This document shows, piece by piece, positions 13,701-25,157 of a stretch of 64,000 nt of DNA. The translations under genes and the position numbers were made by a program. Origin of the DNA: Hawksworthiomyces lignivorus (taxonomy: Eukaryota > Ascomycota > Sordariomycetes > Ophiostomatales > Ophiostomataceae); the NCBI GenBank assembly GCA_002917075.1, contig NTMA01000039.1:124001-188000 (forward strand). The letters are read 5' to 3'. The first letter of the stretch is position 1; each line of letters opens with the position of its first letter. The notes beneath the pieces are model-generated. The model ran no database searches. It was not told where the DNA came from and saw nothing but the letters and a program-made list of their open reading frames with translations.

Positions 13701-15453
13701 GAAAGGCTAAGAAATTGCTGGTGCAGAATAAATTGCTTCTGTTTCCACCTCGAGGACCTCCTCCTTGCCTCCTCCTTGCCTCCTTATCAAACTCGAGCTC
13801 TCTGCCTCTCTGGCGCAAACTCTTCCCATCTACGGAGTCGTACGTGGGTAACTCCAATTATGGAACGGCCATTTTCCTTTCTCATACAATGATGTACCGA
13901 CCGGCCTCTGGTCTCGTAAGCTTGACAGAGTATTCTTCGCGCATCCTACATATACAAACCCGAATAGTGGAGAGCTACCAGGAGCCCACTGCATCTTGCC
14001 CTTTTCGGGCTGCAAACCCCCCCCACACACCCAAACTACAACTCACCGATCGCTGCTAAGGCTGTCCCTTACTTAGCTCTAGTAGCGCTTTTCCCTTGCT
14101 TAATGCCCCCCTCCCCCTACCTTATATAACCGCATGGTATGCCTTTTGTACCAGCAATTACGGCCCTTCAAGTGTGCAATCACTCACTCCAGACGCCACT
14201 GTTGCCCACGCCTCCCAGAACATCCACCCCCTCCCCCCCCCTCCTTTTATTCCGTCCCTTTTCTACCCTTCCTTTTCTCTCTCTCCACTTCTTAACCTTG
14301 CGGACAGATCAGGCCCCTTTGAAAGGTACGAAGCACCTGTAAGGTATATGGCAGTCGTAAGAGGAAAAGCTTGGGGATAGGGCTATAGAAGTGTCTCGGC
14401 GCGTAAATATCTTCATCCAACCACGCAACCTGCGTTCCTCTCCGCCTCTTTCTTTTTCCTTTTGCTCCTACCTGGTCTTGCTCATGATCCTTCTCCCATT
14501 TTTGGCTACCTGCTATTGTTGTCTGTATCCAAATACGCCGGCTGCATCGCCTTGTCTGTGTCACTTATCATCCTTTGGTTCAAATTAACGTGTTTTGACC
14601 GGGGTTGCTAGAAGGAAACTTTATACTGTCATGGCATAACGATTCTACCTGCTTCTAATGTGTGCCTCCTTCCAATTTCTTTTTTTGGGCGGCAGACGGG
14701 CATGCTTTTGATTTGGAAAGGGTTTGCTTTTGCTATTCACTCTTCCGCGCCGGAATCTCTTCTTCTCTCTCTTTCCCCAGCGATCCTTTTGCAGCACACG
14801 ACGTCCACGCGCATCCGAGACATCGGTCTGAGGCATTGGTTTTGATCAGCGGTTATTTCTTCCTGCATCGAAGTTCCTCTGTTTCTGGGGTATTTCTATA
14901 TCATACTTAGACAGGAGCATCTGCCGAACCATGAGCGCTTCTCTCTTCTAAACCCACCTCGATTTGTTTCTGGCAACTTAACAGACGAACCTAGTTATAT
15001 ATACTCTCTTTGTCAACCTCTGCTGTATACACGTATATATATATATATACATAACTATTCCTCGATTCTACTAATAACGCGGCTCTTGCCGGAGCACCTC
15101 GAATTTTACTCGAATGAGTATGCGACCAAAAAGGAATCAAGGATCCTGTCGACCATCCGTCCCCGTGGCCACCGACACTTCCACTGCTATCATTGTTGAG
15201 CCGCCGATTGCTTCTCTTCTCTTCGCTGTTTCCACGGCCAACGGTTACTTTTGTGACTCGACGCTTTCCCCATTGCTCTGGCCTTCTTGAACACTCTGCA
15301 ACCTGACGGTGAAGCTGGCATTAAAGTTGCTAAAGGAAATTGTGGTTCCGGCAAGGCCTTCCCGATTCTTCAAGCGAACTGTCTCGGAGCAAAGGCTTTT
15401 ACGGCATAATCTAAATTATCTAGAGACGACATCGCCGTGCGAATTCCTCCGCT
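13701..15453 (+). promoter_or_regulatory. Probable promoter and 5' leader of the Zn2Cys6 regulator
   Basis: CT-rich stretches (13740-13800, 14080-14290, 14430-14570, 14750-14790) and an AT dinucleotide run (about 15034-15049) precede the start codon at 15454. This is the usual composition of fungal promoters and leaders. A 58-codon open frame with its own ATG lies at 15114-15290 and could be an upstream ORF if the transcript starts before it. No transcription start can be fixed from the sequence. Confidence 0.45.
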
Positions 15454-18400
15454 ATGAGTGAATACTATCCTCAGTTCCTGGCTTCCATGTCAGGCGTTGG
15501 GGCCGGCCACCCCAGCATTCCGCAACAATCGCAGCCTCACCAGCCAGCGCAGCAACAGCAGCAACACCCACCTGATATGCTACCTCTCTCTATGCCTCAT
15601 CATCTACGCCAGCAGCCACCCATGGCCATGGGGCTCGGCTTGGGGCCAAACCAGTACCAAAGTCTTGGTTTTTATACAGGTTTTCCCGAACCGTTAATGT
15701 TTAATGCACCAAAATCCCAGCGGCACCGGCGCAAATCTGCCCCTGGTGTTGAGCATGTGAAGCATCGACGGACAAGATCGGGCTGCTACACCTGTAGGAG
15801 TAGGCGGATCAAGGTACGTTAGATACCTGTGTTCCATGTTAGGACTGCACGAGACAATGGGCTTGGGATTTCAAACTGACGACACATGCTAGTGCGACGA
15901 AGGGCGCCCCATATGTGAACGTGGGTTTCTTTTCTTCCTTTTTACTTCCTTCCCGAGACTTTTCGTATTTCATGTTCCCTTCGATATTTTACTGTTAGTG
16001 CGCTAACTTGCTGACCTTCTTTTCTTATATTTGTCCGCGTGTCACGTATAGGTTGCAAAAAGGGGAAACGAGATTGTGTATATCCCGATCCGCCGTCATC
16101 AAAGCAAGCGGCATCTGGTGGCGGCCAATCTTCTTCAAGAGAAGCTTCTACGGCGAGCCAACAGGCCAGTCCGGATTCGTCGAATGATGAAGACGACGAA
16201 GAGGAGCAAGAATCAAAGCTCGATACGATTCCTGACGATGAGGGAACCGAAGAACTAGCAGCCGTGACCTCTAGAACAGGAGAATCGGAGATTGAAAACC
16301 CGCCACAGCAGTTTACTGTTACTTTCAACGACAGGTCGAAACCGCCACGGCGGCAGTCTAGTTCGACGTCTCTGCTAAATTTGAAGCGCACAGCGTCGGG
16401 AAGTATAGGTGGTGGTGCAGGCGGAGGCCCCGGATCGGTAAAAGGCACACGGCAAAGCTCCGAAACGCCATCTCTCGACGGTAAAAGCTCGTCCCCTGCG
16501 ACTTCGACTGGCACTGCTGGAAGCTACCCTCACACGGTGTACTCGTTCACTTCAGCCGATGCTTATCCTTCTAACGCAATACCGAGTATTTCTGCGACTG
16601 ACTGGAGCCACTTGCCGCAAGATCTGCGGTTCTTCTTGGGCTATTTCTCCGACAATATCACGCATTACCACTATTGTATGCCTACAGATCCAGATAACGT
16701 CATTCGGGGAAACCTACCTGCCCTTGCCGTTCGCAACGAACCTCTGCTCTATGCACTAGTTGCCTTTTCAGCGTATCACTATATCCTGCGTGACCCGGCG
16801 GCCAAATTACAGCAGTTCTTATTATACTACGATCAGAGCGTAAAACTACTCCTAGGCATCCTGAAAAGGAAGGAGAAACATACGCTCGGGACTCTACTGA
16901 CTGTCCTACAGCTTGCAACAATAGAGGTGAGGATACAAGAAAGAAAACATTATTAAGATACGAGGGAAAGTAAAACGCTGACATAGATGTGTCTAGGAAT
17001 ACTTGGGCGACTGGGTCAACCTGATGGGCCACCAAAAAGCGGCTATGGAAATGCTCACGGAGATTTTTACGCCAGAGTCGGCCATGCAGACGTCAACCAG
17101 CCGTATGGTGCTGCAGTGGTACAGCCGTTTTGATATATTTGTTGGGATCATGGGCGGCTTCCAGACAGCACTATCACGCACCTGGTTTACCAGTCCCATC
17201 GAATTTTACGAGGCGCAGGTTGCGTGCGATCCGGCCAACATACGCTGGAAATTCGAAGAGCTTTCGGCAAAGCTGCGGTTCATTTCGTTTGAGATGTCAC
17301 ATCTGTTTGCTAGGACCCAGGATGATGACGATGAAGACTTCAATATCCGGTCTGGTGGCGGAGGTCTTGCAAGCTTTCCATCGTTTACACCAGACGAGGT
17401 ATTCATAAGAGAGCACACTCGTATTCTAAGTGCGCTGCATCAGTGGAAGCGCATCTTTGATGCGACTGTGCAGGGATATGACGGAGGCGCTGATAGCCCA
17501 AGAGATCCATCTCAACAACACCCTCTTTTGGTCACGGATTTTAGCCATGCACAGCCCCTTAGCGACGACGATATTGTTAACCCATACGAGCCAGGAGTTT
17601 TATATTACGAACCTTTGTTTGCAGTTACGATAATGACGTGCGAATGGCAGTCCATTGCAGTCATGCACGAGCTGCAAGCTGCGCAGCTGGCCATGGCTGC
17701 AATGGGAACGAGCGCGCCACCAGGTATGGGGGTTGGTCCACCAGCACAATCGAGGTCATCTGAGAATACGGCGGCGACTCCAGGTTTAGACAGCATGGCA
17801 GCATTGCAAGCCACAGCCGATCCGTATACTGGCGGCGGTGGCGATGCAGCAACTGCTGGAGGCGCACCTGGTGGCAACATGATGGATAAAATGTCTGCTG
17901 AACTGGCTGGTTTGTCTAGGAGAGCCTATGCCATTTGCCAAATATTTGAGATGCTTGAAATGTGGCCTGCTAGCCCTCCGGGCTGTCTCATTATTACGCA
18001 AGCTATGCTCGCTATTGCTGCTCTCTTCCTTCCACGAGACTCACGTCACCACATGTGGATCCGGCGAAAGTTTGCTTTGATCGAATCGATGGGGTAAGTT
18101 TCTTTCTTTCTTTCTCTCTAGCTGTTTTCTGTCTATCTGATTGCTATATTTTCTGTTGGTCATAGTCATCCTCCTGTGTTTTGCCTTTATGCAGCGTTGG
18201 ATTACCTGATCCCCCCTTTTTTTGCCCGAAATATCTGTTTTCCTTTTTTTATTTTTTATTTTTTATTTTTTATTTTTTTTTTGGCTGTCTTTACATCCCT
18301 CCTATAACATTACTATTCCTTCTCAGCTTATCTATTCCTGGCCTTGTTCTGCTCTGTTTGTTTCTGCTTTCTCTTATTTCGTCTTTTCTAACAAACTGGC

Positions 18401-18760
18401 AAAAGGTACATATTTCCCTTGACTATGCGCACACGTATGGCCGAGCTATTCCAAGAACCATCGTGCGCACAATGGTGGCTACCGAACGACGAAGGTTTTA
18501 GTCCGATCCTGCGAAGCGTGCGTGCTTTTGCCGATGAACGGAACGTGACCGCTGTATCGGCTCAGACGGAAAACCTCCGAGAGATCCGGCATATATTTGC
18601 TAAGATGCAGCTGGGAGAAGGTGGAACAGGAAGGTCTGATGAGAGTTCACAGCAAGCGGGAGAATTGGAAGTGAGCAACCAAGATGGCAGCAGTAGCATG
18701 GTCAACACTGGCTCAGCAAAGCAGAAAAAGGGTGGCAAAGGCAAAGAGTTAAGTCGGTAA
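15454..18760 (+). CDS. Zn(II)2Cys6 fungal transcription factor
   Basis: Five exons (15454-15813, 15893-15920, 16052-16926, 16997-18093, 18406-18760) give 904 aa. Exon 2 is only 28 nt, and the zinc cluster is assembled across exons 1-3: Cys111, 114, 121, 128, 131, 138 with the classic C-X2-C-X6-C-X6-C-X2-C-X6-C spacing. The N-terminus is Gln/Pro/His-rich. A Ser/Asp/Glu-rich linker follows the cluster, then a region resembling the fungal-specific regulatory domain (from about residue 300), with a Gly/Ala-rich stretch near 640-710. The C-terminal exon restores the reading YIFPLTMRTRMAELF after Gly, typical of this family. The last intron is 312 nt and uses an AAG acceptor, so that junction is the least certain. 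It likely binds CGG-type DNA and acts in the nucleus; target genes are unknown. The very long upstream tract suggests complex regulation. Confidence 0.85.
18238..18283. repeat. AT-rich low-complexity repeat inside intron 4
   Basis: Repeated T-run plus A units (TTTTTTA-like, about 5 copies) lie in the 312-nt last intron of the Zn2Cys6 gene. Confidence 0.8.
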
Positions 18761-19534
18761 TTCTGTAGGCCTTAGTTCTCTCCTCCTATAATATAAATAA
18801 AGGCAAGACCAAAGCATATGAAAATATTCAGGGCAAATCAGAGAAAGAAACGTTGGTTTCAGGAAGACAAGTCGGCCGCATCTGGCCTTTCTGTGTATTA
18901 GAGGGTTCACTCTTTCAGGCAAAGAAAGGTGCAACGTGTTATAAGGAAATGGCGGTCTCAAAACTTTAATCACTTGTAGTCTTCATTGCTTATGTTCAAG
19001 AGAGATTGATCTGTATGAGTGTATTGAACGCTGTTCTGACTTTTCACAGTGTTGGGAATTTAAGAGTGCAGATGGAAGCGGAACTGAAGCTGTGCCCCCA
19101 AAGACTTCACGAAAAGATATCCCCATGTGAAAGTTTTTCTTTGAATGAATGCTACGTGGCCCCAAGATTGCATATCACAGAGCCTTTCGATTGTGCAAGA
19201 ATATAAGCCGTACCATCGTTTTTTAACTTGCTACCCTTCCGGGAAGCATGCGGATAGAAAAAAAGGAACAAGAACTATAATGCGACAAGTACCGTACAAA
19301 TGAAAAGGTTTGCCCTCTTTCAGGGAGCACAAATAATGCATAGCAATAGCAAGCAACAATGACTCCAGGCACGACTGGAGATTGTTCCTTAGCTGGGATA
19401 TTTCTTCCTCGCTTTTCCATTGCGAATCAAATACACACATATATGCGCGTGCGCGCGTAGGCGCGGGCGCGGACACATAGTCCCCCAAGAGAATTTATGG
19501 GCTTAGCCATTCGCCCTTCTCCGTTTACCTTCCC
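18761..19534. other. Convergent 3' region
   Basis: This is the space between the 3' ends of the Zn2Cys6 gene (+) and Mob3 (-), so it holds their 3' UTRs and polyadenylation regions. A/T-rich sequence with AATATAAATAAA-like text near 18790 could serve polyadenylation. No gene was seen. Confidence 0.6.
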
Positions 19535-21601
19535 TTAGACTTCTGATGGCGCATCAGTCTTAGACTCCGCACCCACTTCCTTGTCCTTATCGGCATCTTT
19601 GCCTTCTGAGAGTTGGGTGTCATCTTTTCCTTCTGCCGTTGTCTCTTCTTCCTTGGAGTCTGCATCTGCGGCGGTATTCGTTCCGTCTTCTATTGTAGCA
19701 GAAGCAGGAGCAGAGGCGTCCTGGGCGTCGGCGATACTCTCGCTAGCAGCGTTCTCCTCCGCCTCGGCCGCTGCTTCTGTGTCTTTTTCTTTCTCTGCCT
19801 CGGGCGCGGCCGTCTCCAACCCAGCGCTCTTCTCGCTGCTATCTTCGGCATTAGAAGCGGGAGGACGGCTCTCCTGTTCTTCTGCCTCTGCTGCTGCTGG
19901 TTTTGGCGGGGGCGCAGGCTCAGACTCGCCGGCACCAGGCGTGCTCGCTGCTGTTGCTGCCGTCGTGTCCGCCTCTGCCCCCTCTGCTGAGCTGCTTGCC
20001 TCGCCGTCCTTCTCGTCCGCAGCAGCTGCCGCTTCGCTCTCGCTGCTCGCTGCCGCGGCAGGCGCCGAGTCCTGCTGGTCATGGTCCACAATGACAGGGA
20101 CATTGGCCGTCTCCGAGCCGCCCCCGCTTGCGTCTGCCTCGCGCTCTGGCGGGGCCTCGTGCTCCACGCTAGCTGGCGCTGCCGCCGCCGATACAGGGCG
20201 GCTGGCTGGCGGCAGAGACGAGACGGCTGGGCCGTCTTCGTCCTGCTCGAGGACGGTGGTGACGGCGCTGCCGGTGGATGGGCTGCTGCGGATGTGCCGC
20301 CGCGTGTTTGTGCGGCCGATGGAGTGGGCGTTCTCGCCGTCGCCGCCTAATAGGTCGGATCCGAGGCTGCTGCCGTTGCCGCTGCTGCCGCCGCTGGTCC
20401 CTGAGCCCGCCGGGCGGTGGGAGGCGGCAGCAGACGACGACGACGACGGCGGCGGCGCCGACGAAGACGTGGAGATGGGGCCCGGGCTGGGCCCGTAGCC
20501 CAGGACCTTTCTGTCGCCGAGCGCTGCCACGGCGATCAGGCCCGGCACGCTCTCGGCCGCGGTCGTGCCGTTGGTGGTGGCGGCAGCAGCGGCACCGCCG
20601 CCACTGCTGGCGGCGGATCCAGACGGGGTGGAGGCGGTGTCGAGGCCCTCGGCCTCGGGCGGCAGCTTGTAGTTCTCGGCGGGCAGCAGGTCGTACATGT
20701 CGCAGACGGTCTTGAAGAAGACGTAGAGGCCGGTCTGGCCCTCGACGGACCAGAAGACGCCGCGGTGCTGGAACCAGGCGTGGGCGAAGATGCGGTGCAG
20801 GCGGCGGAAGACGTTGATGAGGTTCTTGACGGCGGCGTTCTTGTCGTGGGCGTCGGCGAAGACGAAGCGGCTGGGGAAGATCTTGGGGTTCGTGACGACG
20901 TTGGCGGCCCAGTCCAGGGTGTGGCAGCAGTAGTCGATGGCGCAGCACGACTTGGGCTGCTCGTGCACGGCGCACAGGAACTGCCACTCGGACGCGCGCA
21001 TCTCCGGGCAGGTGGCGGCGCTGCAGGGCGGCGTGTCGAACAGGAAGCCGATGATGAGGCTGTTGCACTGGGCGATGAGAAAGCGACACAGCTCGTACAG
21101 CCACAGGGTGCGGTCGGTGCCCGCCGGCGCCTGGGCGAGGATGCGGGCCGTCTCGCGCGAGATGGGCTGGGTGTTGTTGGTCGTGTGGAAGTAGTGCAGG
21201 GCGGCCAGGTGCTCCTGCAGCTGGAAGGCCGAGTCGAGCTGTTCCAAAAGAGGGCACATTTTAGCAAAAAAAGCCGCGCTTCTCCCGCCTCTGCGCTTCG
21301 GCAGAGCCCATGCGTCTGCGTCCGCTAGTCATCTCCAAGAAAAAGTTAAAAAAGAAAAAAAAAAAAAGAAACCTACCTCGTGCAGAGGCACCAGCGGCGG
21401 TCCGACGGCAAAGTCGGCGGCGCGCGTGCCCGGATGGATGCGGCGCTTGGCGTTGGCATCCAAGATGGTCTGCTCCATCTGCTGCTCTATCTGCTGCTGC
21501 GCAAGACTACCGCCAGATGCAGCCGGCGACTTGGGCCCGATCTGGATCTCGGCCGGCGGCGGAGGACTTGGCAGCCGGGGCGAGCTCGGCGGAAGCGCCA
21601 T
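19535..21601 (-). CDS. mob3: Mob3/phocein (MOB4-type) STRIPAK subunit with long acidic tail
   Basis: Two exons (21601-21377, 21238-19535) give 642 aa. The MOB/phocein fold covers about residues 55-270. Putative zinc ligands are Cys147, Cys152, His228 and His233, in PPCSAATC and FAHAWFQHR. IDYCCHTLDWAANV and FPSRF match the MOB4 branch rather than Mob1 or Mob2. By family it is a subunit of the STRIPAK phosphatase-kinase complex, which in filamentous fungi controls hyphal fusion and sexual development. The MOB domain alone is about 220 aa. Here roughly 370 further residues are low-complexity: first Ser/Gly-rich, then very rich in Ala, Glu, Asp and Ser, presumably disordered. The gene is divergent from ZNG1 across an 856-bp interval. 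Confidence 0.88.
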
Positions 21602-22457
21602 AGTTGTGTGTGTCTCTCTCTCTATTCAGCCTCTTCTTTTCTCCCTCGGTTTCTCCCTCCTCTTTTTTCCGTCGTCCTCCTCTGTTCTAGTCGGTTCTAG
21701 TCGGAGCCGTGTATCTTATATCTAGAATCAGCAAGGACGCCAGGCGAGACAGCTGTTTCTTGTGTCGAGGGGAGGTCGTGTGATATTTTAGTCGGGGGGA
21801 ACAGTACGCGCCACCACCAACAAATTGGGGGATTTCCAAGCTTGCGAATGTTAGGCGCTGGCGATGGTTTCCGGTCCTTTTTTTCCATTCGCTGTTCCCC
21901 AGCATCTTAATTTTCAGAGCAAGGCCGTCTGCCGCCCAGTCCCACGCTCCCTGCAGGGGTCGACCAAGACGGAAAGGATCCTGTGGGATACGTAGCTCTT
22001 GGTCTGCGCCAGCTGATTGGCCAAGCTGCCAGAAGCTCTCAGAAGGCGGCGAAAGTGAATGACTAATCCAAGTCCGCTGTTCGCCTGAGGCGTGGCGATA
22101 ATACCGCCTGTAAGTTTGACTATCTCCCCTGCAAAAGCAGAGCGGCTAATAGCGGGCTCGTCGATGTCATTGTGCTGGAAGGAAGACTATGACGGTGCAG
22201 CGCTGCATGCGACATTCAGAAGGGCGTGGCATGTCAAAAAATTCTCTTTTAGGGAAACCCGCATCACGAAGTGGTATAACAGCACCGTAACGTCCGTTTT
22301 TGTCCTGTAAGAGGGCTCCCAAATCCATAGACATAGACGTCCCCAGACGGCAAATAAAGTGAGAGAAATAAAAGAAAGAAAAAAAGAGTCAAGAAAAAGA
22401 TAGAGAAGAGAAACAGTCCAGATGCTCATCTCACAGCTAAGAACCACCACTCCCAAT
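21602..22457. promoter_or_regulatory. Divergent promoter between Mob3 and ZNG1 genes
   Basis: 856 bp separate the two start codons. A CT-rich tract adjoins the Mob3 start (21604-21690), and a GA-rich tract (22355-22415) adjoins the ZNG1 start. No specific binding site could be assigned with confidence. Confidence 0.55.
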
Positions 22458-24152
22458 ATGGATCAAGACGACGATGATCTGCCGCCTGTTCTCGTCCAGA
22501 CAAAAGTCGAAGCTGAAGAAGATGCAGAAAAGAGGCCAAAGGTGCCGCTTACAATCGTCACAGGTAGGAAATCTTGGGAGCTCAGAGCTAAAATGGCCGA
22601 GTCAATGTCCTTTTTCTGCTCTGTTCTGTTCTGCACTACTCTTTCTGTGAGCTGACCTGTCTAGGATATCTCGGCGCCGGAAAGACGACTCTGTTAAATT
22701 ACATCTTGACAGCTGAGCATGGAAAGAGGATTGCTGTCATTATGAACGGTGAGTGTTGCAGCCTTTTTTTTTCATGACTTGCACCGCATTGTTTTATTTA
22801 TTCAATTTTATTTTTTGATGCAATCGTCAGCTTCTGCTTTTATATACGTTTGGGTTTTAATTAGGTCTAATGGCTAATAACTGTTGCTGCAGAATTTGGC
22901 GACTGTGAGTGCATGCCTATTCTGTCCCTCTTCCTTTCCTCTGGTGTCCGGAGCCTGTGGTTGACTTGTGAAATATTTGCTTTGTCTTTCAGCGATTGAT
23001 ATTGAAAAATCTTTAACTATAAACAAAAACGGCGAATCCGTCGAGGAGTGGATGGACGTCGGAAATGGCTGCATCTGCTGTTCAGTAAAGTAAGTCTGGC
23101 CAGTGCTCTTACGGCGCACGGAGAGGGACGGAAGCGTGCCGCTAACACCGGTGAACCCTCTGCAGAGACACAGGGGTGGCTGCCATCGAGTCGCTGATGG
23201 AAAAGAAGGGCAACTTTGATTACATCTTGCTGGAGACCACTGGGCTAGCCGACCCAGGCAACCTGGCGCCGCTCTTCTGGATGGACGACGGGCTTGGCAG
23301 CACCATCTTCCTCGACGGCGTCGTCACGCTCGTCGATGCCAAAAACATCCTCCGCAGTCTCGACGAACCACAGGGAGACGAAGACACGGCAGAACACAAC
23401 CACGCCGACGAACACGGCCCTCTGGTCACCACGGCGCACGTACAGATATCGCACGCCGATGTCGTCGTTATCAACAAGGCCGACCTGGTCGACGACGACG
23501 AGCTGGCGCGCGTCCGCGCCCGCATCGAGTCCATCAACGGCCTGGCCAAGATCCACGTGACCACACAGAGCGCCGTGCCCCAGCTCGAAGGAGTTCTCCT
23601 CGATCTGCATGCTTACGAGACGGCCGAGGCCGTCGAGCGCGCGGTGCACCAGACTCACCACAGCCATCTGGATCCGGTATGTCCACTCTGCCCACCGCCG
23701 TCGGCAGTGGTACCATCAGTCGTTCGTTTGAGTTTTTTTTGACCGCTTTTCGCTGACAAAAATAGTCCATTTCAACAAGAGCCATCGACCTGGGTATACT
23801 CGAACCTGCACAGATAGACAGAGTAGACGAGTGGCTTCGGTCTGTTCTCTGGGAGGGCCAGCTGCCGGGCGTCCAAGGCGGACCGAGTACTGGCGGGCGG
23901 AACAGCGCCAGCGGATTTGAGATCCACCGCGCCAAAGGACGGCTTCTGCTGCGAGACGGCACCATAAAAGTGGTGCAGGGCGTGCGAGAGCTCTTTGAGA
24001 TATTCGACGCGCCAACTTCTACACCCGCCGAGGATGCTGCTGGGGCTTCAGGGAGCGCAGAAGCTGCCTTGAATTCAAGCAAGCTGATATTGATCGGTAA
24101 AAAACTGACAGAGTTCGATTTCGACAAGAGCCTGCTTAGCAGCTTGGCATGA
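22458..24152 (+). CDS. ZNG1/CobW-type zinc metallochaperone GTPase (COG0523)
   Basis: Six exons (22458-22563, 22665-22748, 22893-22904, 22993-23089, 23166-23676, 23766-24152) give 398 aa. Exon 3 is only 12 nt. The P-loop GYLGAGKTT is at residues 36-44. The metal-binding CxCC motif in GCICCSV has Cys94, 96 and 97. TTGLADP follows at 124-130, and the base-specificity motif NKAD is at 203-206. A CobW C-terminal domain ends the protein. By family this GTPase delivers zinc to methionine aminopeptidase in the cytosol. A His/Asp/Glu-rich loop (about 165-184) may also bind metal. ATG 22458 was preferred over an in-frame ATG at 22422 because it has A at -3 and G at +4; the alternative would add 12 residues. 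The N-terminus holds DDLPPVLV where animal ZNG1 has a CPELVP motif. Confidence 0.88.
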
Positions 24153-25157
24153 CATAAATCAGCAGAGAGCAGTCAGTGGCAACTCGTCTACCATGCTGCA
24201 TCAGTTACATAGACTCTTGTTCCTCTATAAGAAAAACTGCACTATGCATAAGAGACAGCTCAGTCCAGAGCCCTGTAGAGTGCTCACAGGAGCAATCTGG
24301 CTGGAGAACTATTTGCGATGTCCTCGAAAGGGTTGTCATCACAAGGATTCCGGGGAGGTGGTGACCATCCCGAGCTGGCCGCTGAAATCGAAATGAGGTT
24401 TGGCAGAGAAAGCAAAGAGCAGATACCAACACACAGAAATAAATACCAAATACATATAACCGGCTTGACAAATCTTGGTGGAACTGTGTCATGGATAGCA
24501 AGCGACTCCTCAAGCATCGCATGCGGCCTTTGCAGCATTAACGCAGTGCTGTTGGCGTGCAAGTGGGCTCTATAACAGACCCCAAAATTATCCAAATAGC
24601 CAGAAAAAAAGAAAACAAGGCGCAGACTGTCGCACGGTCCCACACCATCTGCGTTAGGCCTGCGCGCATCCCACTGAGCCGCTGTATGTAGCCTGTAGCC
24701 TGTTTGCTCAAGAGGTTATTTCGTAGAAGCACGCTAGTCCACAGCATATGCATTTAAGAAGATAGAAATGTGACAGTCGAACAGGCGCTAAGCAGTAAAG
24801 CGATATCTATATGCTCTCCGCAGGTCTCTCTTTGTTGGCAGCTTTTCTTGGAACGTCTCGAGACCACCACACACACTTCCTCTTCATCGCAACAACCGCC
24901 TTCAAAACATCACGCTCCCATCGCCAACCACGAGACCATAACACTTCCGTGCTGACTACCTACAGCGGCACGCGTCGTATCTTCTCAAAACCGCCACATC
25001 GTTTACCACAGAACCCGTTCCCCCTCCTCTCTTCAGCCAGCGAGCTTCGAGAGTTCCATCCGCTGCCCATCTTTCAACTTCTTCGAGATCGAGACAATCG
25101 CTTCAAGAACAAGGCATCTGCTCACCCTACCGCACCTTTCTCAACTTCTTATGCAAC
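24153..25157. other. ZNG1 3' region and NOT2 promoter/leader
   Basis: About 1 kb between tandem plus-strand genes. The second half (24850-25150) is C/A/T-rich and probably the NOT2 5' leader. No other gene was seen. Confidence 0.55.

Noticed and set aside
20169..21257. Long overlapping frames on both strands across the Mob3 gene (for example 362, 303 and 305 codons)
   Set aside because: They are shadows of the GC-rich Mob3 coding sequence. Only the MOB frame has a domain.
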